From contig JASANC010003343.1 of the NCBI GenBank assembly GCA_030248135.1, positions 18,370 through 82,369 of the forward strand: a stretch of DNA of 64,000 nt. The letters are read 5' to 3'. Below, piece by piece: positions 35,960 to 47,323 of this stretch (position 1 is the stretch's first letter; each line of letters opens with the position of its first letter). The notes beneath the pieces were generated by a model. It saw nothing but the letters and a program-made list of their open reading frames with translations, had not been told where the DNA came from and made no database searches. This DNA is from Theristus sp. LFF4_11 (taxonomy: Eukaryota > Nematoda > Chromadorea > Monhysterida > Xyalidae). A program made the position numbers and the translations under genes.

Positions 35960-36720
35960 TCAAATGAGCGGTCTAGAAACAGGGGAAACAGACACCCTAG
36001 CAGCAACGGTTGACTTGCGTCGTTCCGTCCTCAGTCGATCATAGTAGCCGGCGCGAACGTTGCTCAGAATGATCGCCACCAAACCGCCCCATGCCTCGAT
36101 CACGTCCGATTGTCCGTGTTGCGCCATGTCCAATCGCGTGCATTCGACCGTCATATAGTCGGCGATGGTCACCAGATAGTCCGGCTTGAATCCCAGCTTT
36201 TTCAAGTCCACATGTCGTTCGCCCATCAGCCGCGACAGCCGCAGCACCTCGTCGATGTGATCGAGATTGTCGACGATCTCCTCCATAAACTCCGTCCACA
36301 TTTGTCCCATCGCCGGCCAATTCGCCCGCCCGATTTCGGCGAAATAGTCGCGAAAATCTAAGCGTTTCTCGTAAGTCAACATCAGAATACGATAACCGAT
36401 GTCTTCCGGTCGATTGTTGAAGTTTTCGCGAATCAACTCGCGATGCGGACGCGAGATTGGATGCGTCGTCAGTTTCTTCTCTTTGTCTTTGCGCTTTTGT
36501 CGTGGGCTAGGCTGCGGGTTCAACGATTTTTCGGTCTGCTCATTTGGCGAGTTCACTCGAGACGTTTGTGGAACGGCGCCGTCAGCTGCCGTGATCGCGT
36601 TGTCAGGTTTTTCTGAAACACCAAAAATAGTTATCGGCACCATTCGCACTAGAAACTGAGCTGATCTTAAAATAATCAGTCGACAACAAGACACCAACCT
36701 TTTGAACTTTTTCCACCCAT
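35960..36720 (-). CDS. Globin with predicted N-myristoylation signal
   Basis: Two exons, 36699-36720 and 35960-36612, give 224 residues. The 22-bp first exon encodes MGGKSSK, a good N-myristoylation sequence (Gly2, Ser6, Lys7) followed by a charged linker. It depends on a GTTGGT donor and GTGTTTCAG acceptor, and the junction keeps phase. A globin fold spans about residues 63-205. Phe98 is a candidate CD1 residue, His141 (GERHVDL) fits the proximal F8 His, and the G/H helices include KPDYLVTIADYM and EAWGGLVAIILSNV. The distal E7 position appears to be Gln or Met rather than His. Membrane-anchored globins are known in several invertebrates and may act in redox or oxygen signalling; that role is inferred. 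A basic, Ser-rich tail follows. Confidence 0.75.
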
Positions 36721-37727
36721 ATTGAACGAACGCACTTTGTCAATGACGCCTTTCAACAACAAACACGAGCCGCTGAAATGAATCTGCGCATGTAAAAAAT
36801 GTGTTTAAGCTGACGTGAAGCATAGTGCAAATAAACAACTGCTGCTGCGAAAAACAATTTGCGTTTACACGATTACATTTACAGACACATTCTCTTTAAA
36901 AGGTGCGGATTATAGATCTCCATTGAGCGGACAAAAACCGTTTTGACACGATGTTGAAAGCATACTCAACTGGAACTCTGCACCACGTGCAGGTTTTCGA
37001 CCATATTTCTTCGAGAAATTTTCACCAAATGTGAGAAAACCCAGCACTGTGACAAGTGTGCAGTATCTCTGAGAGTTTAACGCATTAGGAGCAGAAAAAG
37101 CCAAAGGACAGAAAGTTTGCGACTTTCAAGCGGAACTTATTGGAAACTAGATACATCTGTTGTAATCTTTTTCACAACATTGAACAAAGCCGTCATGTCC
37201 AAATCCAAATACATAAACACAACATTACATTTATGTGGATAAAAACTAAAAACAACTTGCCTGATAGGAGCGTTGAGTATGAATGAGTACCCAGATCAAA
37301 AAATCTCTGGTCTTTTAACAGTTTTAAAATTTGCTTTTCACCACACGTCCAATTTTTAATAATTTTTTATTATTGTACTTTTTGAACACGAAACAACTAC
37401 CATACATGTCATGACATGGCACGCCACAAATCACAGCCACTATACAATAATAGAAATGATGTTTTTTTTAAAAGCTCTTGTCACAACTCCAGCGCTTGAG
37501 TGTTTCATATGAAGATAACCACGTACAGTATAAAACTTTATGCGTTGAGAAAATTTTAACACGTCGCATAAACATATGAACTATTCAAAAAATGAAATAA
37601 CGCCCTTTTAAAGCATAAAATTTTAAAATGACAAATTTAATCAACAAAGCGTCTCCAGGTCTCAAATCAGATTTGAAACAAATGATTCAAAAAAATAATC
37701 AAACTCTAAAAAGTATAAAATGAAAAA
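36721..37727. other. Intergenic stretch
   Basis: AT-rich sequence between the globin start and the end of the large ERICH3-like gene. It presumably holds the globin promoter and the 3' untranslated region of the large gene. No coding or repeat signal was recognised. Confidence 0.5.
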
Positions 37728-40700
37728 TTATTTTCTATCCAAAACACGTCTTACTATTGCCAAATTATCATCGGTTATATCATTACCCGAGCTCAACATT
37801 ATTGTGTCCAGTTGTGGACAGTGGACAGCGAGATTTGTCAACGACGGTGCGCAGTTGTTCGTCAAATTATTCCCTGTAATAAATGCTGTTGATGGGTTGC
37901 TACGATTTACTTCAGTCTTTACACACCCTTTGCCCACATGTTGTTGTTTGTTGCCCCCTTTTTTATCCTTACCCAACGCCCTTGGGGAAAGGCAGTGTCG
38001 CAATTTTTTATTGTCCACCACATGGGCTGCGATGTTGAAAGCAGTTTCTCTGCTATAGAAGTGGGGTGGAGGATAGGATTAAGTTCCTCGCCACCGGAAC
38101 AGCAATCTTGTAAATCAAGAAAGCCGACGTTTATGCGCGAAATAACCCCCAACGGGGAGGGGGGCGATTGGAAGTGCCAAGTGCTATCCACTCAGCCACT
38201 CAGCCGGCCCCTTTGCCCACATCTCAACTTGTAGAGAATGATCGAGCAAACCCTAAGACAGTTTGACTAAACAGCGTGACCAACCGTCAAAGTCGACAAA
38301 TTTCAAGACTGCACTAGATGTGAGGGCGATGCAGATATCGCCAGCGACGTCGTCGCCCATCATGCAGTAGTCAAAGCTGATCGCCTCAATTCTGTGCTGT
38401 GTCAACGCCCGCGACAATGTTCGCCAGCCGTCAGTGGTCACGTGACGACTGCCGCCAAGATTGACGCTCTTGATTGCGTTATCTGGTTCGTTCAAAATGT
38501 TGGCAAGCGCACACACCGAACGGTCGGCCAGCTGATTCTCGCCTACGAAGAATTTTTTGGTGGCACACTTGAAAGGGTTTTGTGAAAGCAGTTCACCAAA
38601 ACATCACATGTGAAAGCAGTTAACCAAAACATCCATGGTTTCGCTTTGTACTGAAACTGACCAATATCGATCCTGCGCAGCGTTTTTCGCAGAGCGTTAT
38701 CATTCGTAATGGCAGTAAGCAACTGTGACATTCCGACGTCCCCTAATTGGTTATCGTGCAATCTAAATTTGGTTTCATGTCATGCATCATACATGTCAAG
38801 CGCGAAAGTAAAAATGGAACCAATCCCATGCCAAAAAACGAAGAAACAATTTTGCACTGACTAACAATAGAATTTCCACAGGTCGATTGCTTATCAGTCG
38901 AATCAGATCCGGTACACTTTCTTCGGTCAGCTGATTATTGTTCAGATTTATGACCTAAAAACGCGCTGAACTGTCGTGTTTTAAATTTGTTTTGTATTCA
39001 AAATTGTGGTGACAACTTAGCAGAGCGCCATAACAGGCCAAACGATCAACGTGCTAGCCTGAATTTCTGATTGATTGTCCTGCTGTTCTAGGTTGTCACA
39101 AATGACGCGTAGCGCGTGGTCGGTCAACCCTGCAGATCTGAGCGATACCGTTCGCATTTGCTGATTCGCAGCCAGCGCTTTTGCTACCTGCACTTTAACG
39201 TCAGAACTATTCCTTCGAAACTATCAAATGTAAAGACAGCCACAACATACCTGTTCTATCTCCTTTGGATCATCACTGATGCTTTGTCGACCAGACAATG
39301 TGACATCTTCCGTGCTCAACTCGGATGCTCGATTCTCGCCGTGTAATGTTTCAGTTGCCGGAATACCCTGAAGCTGAATTCATTTATCCGTCAACATTCC
39401 GAGCTGATTCCAAATCTGATGAATCATGGGAAACAGACCAGTCCTTTCAAAGGGACCACATCAGCCTCGTCACGGGGCGTTGGTGTATTTGCTTCGATTG
39501 CTATCTGCGGCGGCTTCAAATTCTGTTCATCATTTGAGCCATCCTCTGCTTTTTCGCTGTTGATGCTGATTGTTATAAACATCAGTCTGGCTTTTTTGAC
39601 ATAATCAAACTGAAATCTAAGAATAAGTTTTTAAGCTCAGACAATTGAAACAACCTCGCAGCATCATCGGCAGTCGATTCCGGTTTTGGATCGTGTGGCG
39701 GATCTTCACGTTCATTGTGCTCTTCAGCTTCATCATCTGGACCAGATTCTTCAGAGCCTGACTGCTTTGAGTGTTTGGATTCTAAAGTTGTGATTTTGGA
39801 TTAGAATTCGAAATTCGAAAAAAAGAATCTAACCAAATAAAAACCCAACAAAACATGGCGTTTCGACCTAAGCACAAGACGCCGAGCAATGGTGGTCTCT
39901 TCAGTTGTGCCCATTGCCCAAAAACTCAATAAATCAATTTGCAAAGTTTATGTTTTTTCGATCACTATCATTTGCACTGACAAAAAAAATCAAATGTTTC
40001 GAATGTGTACCATTATCGGAGATTTCATTTGCATTTTTGTCGCCATCTTCGGCAATTGATGAAAGTATCTCATTTTTGTTCTCGTCTTGATCATTGGTGT
40101 TTGTTGTGCCCTCACTTGAATCAGACTGTTGCTTCTCTTGGTCAGCTGCGCTGTCGTCTGCCAAATCGGAGCTGACAAACAAACAATGGTTTTTGAATTA
40201 CGCACGATTTCCTTTAAAAAAATCAGCGTCAAAAAGAGATCCATATCCGCTTTTGTTGAAAATACTGAGTAGATAATCTCACACGAGACAGCAACATACT
40301 GGCTTTCCTGCCTCACAAAAGCAATACCAACTGGTGTTTTGCATTCAACTATTCATCGAAATGAATTTACACCATCTGGCAAGTAAACTGATAAACCGGA
40401 TTCTTACTCATCAGAACCAGCGGAGGACGGCTGCAGGCCTTTCACAGCTTTGCAAATGCGACAAGTAGGCATTTCGTTGAGATTCTCAAAGTTACAAATA
40501 TTGCACATCCACCGGTCGCCTTCGGATTCGGAGGATTCCGTTTCTGTTTGCGACTCCTCTTCGTCACTTCCACTGGTAGACTCTTCCACATTATCTCCAC
40601 TGTTGCTGCTTTTTTCGTTGTCGTCGCTCGCTTTATCTGAGAAACAAAACATATGATAGAGCGGTATTTCAAAAAAGCATCAGAACAATAAATCTGGAAA

Positions 40701-43700
40701 ATAACAAACAAACCCTCTTCCAGTTCACTCAACGTTCGTGTGGACGAATGATCGTCAGAGTGATTCTCATCATCGGGAACAGTGTTTTTGGTTGTTGACC
40801 ACTGAGCTCTACTCGGAGGACCGGGTTCGTTCAACGACGATTGACGTTGCTTGCGAGCCTTCAGCTCCTTTTGCAAGTAATCGATACTTGCACGTCGCAG
40901 ACGAACCTCCAACTCTAGAGATTAGAAAGCATTTTTACCCATAGTTACACAAAAAATACAGAAACTTCACAAACCAACCTGCCGTTGCTGCCGCTTCGTC
41001 TGCCACTGAATGTGCAGCAGAATCTAAATTTGGTTTCCTTTCTTTTCTTTCAAACAACCAATGTTGTTGGTAAGTATCCTAACACAAACAAAGCCGCAAA
41101 TTGAAATTCTTTCAGACACATAACACTGAAAACCAACTGGATTTGTTGAAGCGCTGTTTCCGAACACGATAGCCGCGATAGTGCGCTTGTATTTTTGTAG
41201 CAGCGTTGTGTTCTGCGAGAAAAACGTGCCGTTAAATGAAACACTAACCAACAAAAACTTTTGATCTTGAAACTAACGCATAGCCAATTGTTTTCGTTCC
41301 CTGTGGCCCCTGAAAGTGGCCTGAATTTTAGTTGCGGATTTGCCCGTGTCAACATTATCGTTCTTTGATTTGTCATTTTCTGATTCTTCGCCCGATTCCG
41401 ATTCGGACTCCTCCTCCGAATCCAATGTCGAGTGATCGGAAGAACCTGGTGTTTTTTCAAATTTGTTCTCTCTAATTCACTGTTTTCTTTCCAGCACCAG
41501 CAACACTTGCAATTCACCTGTTGTATTGGACTCATGATCAGCTGCTTGTCGTTGTTTGGACTCGTTGCTCTTTACCGATTCTTCACTGTCACTGTCACTT
41601 GCGTCTTCAGCAGACGTTGGCTCGACAAGTACTAACTCGGCTTTTTCATCGGCTTTTTCTGTCACAGTTTGTTCTTCTGTAAGAATGCCAAAGTTAGAAA
41701 AACCGTTTTTTCAATAAAGAATTCATTTTTCGCTCAAAAGCTAGAAGAGGACGCTAAACCAACCGACTGCTTCCGTTTTTTGTTTGTCATCCTTTTCACC
41801 ATTTTGGCAAGGCTCGTTTTCAGCAGTTTCATTGTCGTGCATTCCAGTTTCTGTTTCAACCAGGATTTCGTCGTTTTCCGATTGTGGTTTCTTTTTTGGT
41901 TTTCTCACAAATCTGCGCTTCGCAGGTGGCCCATTCGACGGTGGTCGGGGAGCCAATGGCGAAAAATTGCTGGTTTTGGACTGCGAGCTGATCGTTTGAC
42001 GTTCGTACAAACTCGTCAGCGACTTTTCTCTTCTTTGTTGATTGTTTGATATCGGTCGCCGCGAAGAGCCACTCACTGGAAAACAAAATTCAACAAAGTA
42101 AAACGACTATCATTTTTGTAGCCGTGCAACAGTGACATTTTTGCAATCTCTAACGTGCTTCATTATGCTCATGAACTTTATTTGAGGTAATCAAAAAACA
42201 AAGATGTCATAAGCAACATGCAAAGCAAAGATAAATTAGGAGCGTGTGAAAGAAAGAAGCACTAAAAAACAAATGAAATTTTAACAATGAACAACAAGAA
42301 CAACAACAACAATGAAAAAGAAATCACAGAACAACGAAGATCACAACACACTTAGTGAAAGCGACAGGTCAAAAAGAGCCGCAACAAAAATTGACGTGCA
42401 ACTGATTTCAAAACGGATCAAATCAAAAATAGTAAGATCCGACAAGCGAACTAACTATCAAACCCTACTGACATTATTGTCGGCAGAAATCGCAGGCAGA
42501 ACAAAGGGATTCTCACGTTTTCGAGGATCGATCGGCAAGTTCAATGCGGACCGGGTCGCCTTATGGAGTCGTTGCGAATCTAAATTGACCAATTGGTGGC
42601 GCTGTTCATCGCTCAGTGGCACATCTACTCGCATCGCGGCAACCGGAAGTGAAGTGCTACAAAAAACACGCATATAAACATTTAAAGGAAGCAAACATTG
42701 TTGGGTGGTACCTACTCGGTTAGGAGTAGAATAAAAATTGAATTTAGCTAACTGCTAAATAATTATGTCAACAAAATTACCTGAACCGTATGACCTCGGC
42801 GTGCTCCAACAGTTGTTCCTTCTGTTCGACAGACATCATCAGATCGCTTCGTTTCGACGTGTAGTTCGTGTACGGCGATTGGATATCGCGGTAAACTTGG
42901 CATCTTAGGTAGAAAACAATTGTTACAAGCTCATTTGAATAATTTGGGCTTTCTTTAAACAGAAAACGTTAAAGATTATTTGCACTTTTTTAAAATTAAA
43001 AACAGAAATATAAAAGCCATACTAACTGCGCACATGGTCGTGCATTTCGACAGCCTAGCCACTTGAAGCGGCCCGCAGCGCCACCGACTCGCAGTTTCGA
43101 TGGGTATTTTGCTTCGCAACACGCGGTCAATCGTGCGACCGTCTGGCCGTCCAACAAGAATGTGATGCTGAACGCAAAGCCCGGGTGACGATACGAGAAA
43201 AAGTAGAATTCGGCTGAAACGTTCGTGTTGTTTTATGACCTGGTTTTTCGGAAAATACGGAATTGGAGATTTGTTCGATGAAAGACTTACAATCAGGAAG
43301 TAGGTCTTGTTTGAATACAGTTATTGGATTGCCGCCACAGTGCTGCTGCAGTATGCTGACGACCGAGGATCGGTCGCGGTCAAAACGGGCACCTAAGTGA
43401 AACACAGAAAAAAGAGTCCAAAAAACTTCAGTTTCTAACCCTACGACAACTCCATAACTGCAACCGATTATTAATCAAAAAATGTTTTTTGCAACCATCA
43501 CCTTGATATCGCAGGAAACAAACACAGTGCGGACGGAAAGAATTGCGGGTGCGTGCGCGTGCACTCGTGAGGAACATTCGGTGTGCTTGCTGAAATGATT
43601 TCTTTTTAAATCTTTCCTTTAAAAATATTAAGCATACTCGATAAAGATAAACCAAAGACAAATAAAAAAACCCACGGTATTCTTTGCTCCAATGGGTGGA

Positions 43701-45989
43701 AAGTTCTTGTGGTCTTTGTCGTTGGTCGCGATTGGTTCAGTGGTTTTTGAACGAGGCAAACGACCTGATTTCCTGAGAAAATGCGAAACAATTTCTGATG
43801 GTTTTGTTTTCGCTGATTCGAAGATTTTGAAGATGGAAAATGGTTTGTTTTCGACAAACATCAATAATCATTTGGTGAGGTGACATCCAAACATCAAAAA
43901 GAAGCCACCATGGCACGTACATTGCTTTGTTCTTTTTTCCCTTCTTTCCGGCATCATTCGTCTTCGTTTCGTCATCGGGCAACGAGCGTACTCGTCTCAA
44001 CGGCTGTTTTTCGTCGATTGATCCAGAGGCGGGTGCAAGCGAACGGGAGACGGGCGGGAAAATGGGCATTGACTCGTCTCGAAATCGGCGTTGCTGCAAT
44101 TTCGTCAGTTCGTGGTCGAGATAGTCGGCATAGTTGCGCAGCGAGGCGGAGTCTAGCTGAAAAAGGGAATTTAGGAATCAAACAAAACCGACGTTGGAAG
44201 TTCACTGTTGGAAGTTCATTAGTTTCAGACAAAAAAGTTGACCAACCTTGTGCAAATGCTTGAACCGTTCCGTGTTGTCTGCGTACCGCGTGACCCTCCA
44301 TTGTTGGTCAATCATTTGATGCTCCCAATCGCCGTCAGTGAAATAGCCACTCGACTGGGTGCCTCCTTGAATAGTGAACAGATTTATGGCAGCGTTAAGA
44401 GTAAAATCAAAAGAACGCTGAGCTTCATGACAATCACCAAATAAATAATTCATGTTCAGCAAACAATCAGCGATACTTCAAAATTATATGCAAACAATCA
44501 ATTAACTTCACTTTTTTCTAAACCAACCATTCACATCCACATGACCATTGTCTGTATTTTCAGTAGCACTGGCTGTTGACGGATTCTGCGGTTCATGCTC
44601 AGCTCGCTCCACACTTTTCGCTCGTTGTTTCGCCGAAGTGTCGTTTTGCTGAGAAATGTTCAGACGTTGTGGGGTGGACAATGATCGACTGAGTGACTGC
44701 GCCAATTCGGTTGTTGGTAATGGACCGACGCTCGATGGCTCGCCCTGAATTTAAAAATTTTTGAGCTAAAATTTTGACATCAATTCTTTTTTTTCTCACG
44801 GAGTTTTGCAAAGCTCAGGTGTAAAAAGGCCAATTTCAAGGCTCTATTTGTAAAACAAACAACTTAGGAACACGTTTTCCACCACCACAACAACCATAAA
44901 ACTCACGCGAACTCTCCGATACGAGATCACTTTGTGCACGGCCTCCAGCTGTCGCTGCAACTCGAGTTGCCTGCCAAGGTTGAACTCGGTTGTTCGCGCC
45001 ATCAGCTGTTTCTGGAAATGAACACGATTGTCGGCATGCAGCTGGCGTTCTTTGACGATTCGCCGATACTGACCGCTGGTCACCGGCTGGCCGCTGGAAT
45101 CAACCTGCAATCGGGGGGAAACCGTTGCTTGTGACTGAAGAAAGAACACGTTCATTCAGTTTTATTTTTAAAGCACTCTGGTCTGACGTGCAACTGAAAG
45201 TCCGGGTTGCTGTGCATGAAAAGCGCATGTGTTAGAGCACAGGACGTCGTGTCGTAGGTCCAACACGTTCGAACAAATAGACCCCCGAACGCTGTTGTTG
45301 CACCACCATGCACACGGAGTACAAGTTCGTATTGTTCATTCATCGCGATTAAAAAACGCAGTTTTTACCTGACATTCACTGAAACCATTTTTGATCAAAG
45401 GCAAGCGCATTTTGCTGAAGTTATGAAATATCGCTTTCCCACACGCACATAAAGTCTTGCTTGATTTTTGACGTGGTTACTAACGGAAGGAAAAGAAAGC
45501 ACGGGTTTATAAAAAATTCAATTGAAAACTGACAAGCGTGCGATTAGTTAACGTAATGGCAGACAGACAAGACATGCAATCTAATAAGTACATGTAGATG
45601 CTGGCATGAATCATGACACAAAAGTTGTTTGTGTTTCTGTATTTGTTTGCTCTCGGCGAAACATCGTAATTATGAGTGCATAAATAATAAAAATCGGGTG
45701 GTCGGCCACCAATAACATTCGCGAGCTGTTGCTTGCGTAACACCCAAACAAAGCTACCGACCGCTAAATTCAAACTCACAACACTAGTAGCAAGGCATCT
45801 CAAGCTCTGGAGACTTTTTTTGGCAACGACCAAGAAAAGACAACGCACAGCTGCAAAAACCAAACGAACCAGTCCACTTTTGGTCAGCTGTCGTTTCACG
45901 GATGACTTGCCGAAAAACGCCATCAGATTCGGATCGCGCAACGGGTCGTACGGGAATCTCGCTGGCTTTGTTGACTTTGCTGAAGACAT
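37728..45989 (-). CDS. ERICH3-like DUF4590 protein fused to IQ motifs, RanBP2 zinc finger and leucine-rich repeats
   Basis: Twenty-seven exons keep one open phase and give about 1388 residues: 45870-45989, 44907-45134, 44528-44744, 44247-44365, 43921-44156, 43676-43772, 43502-43589, 43291-43392, 43027-43213, 42781-42903, 42517-42656, 41764-42075, 41518-41676, 41278-41445, 41138-41212, 40979-41023, 40714-40914, 40408-40636, 40011-40171, 39655-39781, 39439-39616, 39251-39367, 39044-39187, 38866-38954, 38662-38762, 38285-38542, 37728-37873. The N-terminus (DPNLMAFFGKSSVKRQLTKS) and DUF4590 core (ILQQHCGGNPITVFKQDLL; RHPGFAFSITFLLDGQTVAR; about 355-465) match vertebrate ERICH3, a ciliary protein. 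An acidic Ser/Glu region follows, with IQ motifs (IQATFRGHRERK, IQAHYRGYRVRK; about 747-788), a RanBP2 finger (WMCNIC...CRIC; about 914-940) and ribonuclease-inhibitor-like leucine-rich repeats from about 1143 to the end. Two merged genes remain possible at exons 20-22. Confidence 0.75.
37940..38208 (-). mobile_element. SINE-like insertion with 14-bp target-site duplication
   Basis: The insert lies in the last intron of the large gene. CCCTTTGCCCACAT occurs at 37926-37939 and again at 38209-38222, a perfect 14-bp duplication. Read on the minus strand, the insert starts with a tRNA-like segment (GGCTGAGTGGATAGCACTTGG, A-box-like) and ends in an A-rich GGATAAAAAAGG stretch. It is unrelated to the SINE at 19366. 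Confidence 0.72.
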
Positions 45990-47323
45990 GGCAACAAACG
46001 GACGCTTGTTCTTCAGTTGTCAGAAGCAAGCCAAACGAGTTTTCAGTCGTCTTTTGCGTTGCTTGTTGGTCACGTTCAGTTTTCAATGGAAATCAGCAGC
46101 TTCCGGTTCAATCAACCATGAAGCCACCTGGCTGGAACGAACTGCTACTCCGCGCACATTTCCGGTTAGTCACCCCAGTAAAAATCACAACAGTTCGCAC
46201 TGAAATGATGTAAAAAAACACAATAGTACGCCACACAGCCGCTGGTGTTCTGAAAACTCCCGTTCGAAATGCATTACGCCCCGAAAGTGTGTTTCGGTTC
46301 CGTGCTGTAGTGTTGAAACTGTCAGACACACACGCTTAAACCGCACGTATAAGCAGCTTGTTGTAGCTATGACAACCCATGGTTATTTCAGCTTTGCCAG
46401 TGCTCTGTGTCACTTCTGCACTTTAGCTTGGTCATTGTTTTTGTGTTGTCGGCACTGACCAAACTGAACTGGATTGCACGGCTCACCCTGTTGCAATTTG
46501 CAGGAAATTTGATTGATAACAATAACTAAGCCATGGTTTAAGGCAGGTGCACACAGATGAGAAAATTGAAATCCATATTACAGACACTCTCATTTTAAAA
46601 GTAACCAATCTGCTTGTTGCACACAAGTGTGTTCGAAAATGTGCGTTTGAAAATATACGGTCTGTCGGCAACATCCCTTTACCGTATTCAGACAGGATTA
46701 AACTCCATTGCAGTCCCATTTTTATGATTTTTATTGGAAACTCAAGCAATTCACAGGAAAAACACGATCTGAACATGAAATCTAACTATTCACTTTGTGA
46801 CTTGCCTGTAAGAATGTGGCGCAAGAAATGTGACATCGCAGAAAAACGCGTTTGTCCAATAACAGAAAGTAACGTGGAAGCCTGGAGTCTCACAAGCAAG
46901 TTGCCAGACAATTCCGTCAGTACCTTTTTGGGAAAACAATATAACTGGGTCAACACACAATACAAACATTGAATAAGAAGAAGCCGTATCATACAAGAGC
47001 AGAACACACATTTAGCTTTAGCTAAGAATTAGTTTACAGTTCCATCACGGCAAATTCACTTTGCTCAACAACTATTTCTGGCTCGGGGACTTACGCACAT
47101 ATGAATTGCGTTTTTACAAAAAAAATCGAGTGAGACACAAGTAACACCAAAACAGAATTCTGCAAAGAACACATCAGAATCAACAAACAACAGCATCCCG
47201 AAAAAAGTTCAAAAACGAGAAACTGTCTCTTTTATCAAAACTGTAAATCACAAACAGACAACAAACTGTTTATTGAAAAATAGAATGGAAAATGTTGTCA
47301 ATAATCAAACACATTGTAATCGA
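45990..47323. other. Intergenic stretch
   Basis: It covers the upstream region of the ERICH3-like gene and the 3' flank of the ARGLU1-like gene. A 141-codon frame at 46547-46972 (+) has no recognisable motif or splice partner and was not called. Confidence 0.5.
47269..47274 (-). promoter_or_regulatory. Polyadenylation signal for the ARGLU1-like gene
   Basis: AATAAA on the minus strand, about 50 bases after the stop codon at 47324-47326. Confidence 0.5.

Noticed and set aside
46547..46972. 141-codon frame on the plus strand
   Set aside because: No recognisable features; lies in the 3' flank of the ARGLU1-like gene without promoter or splice signals.
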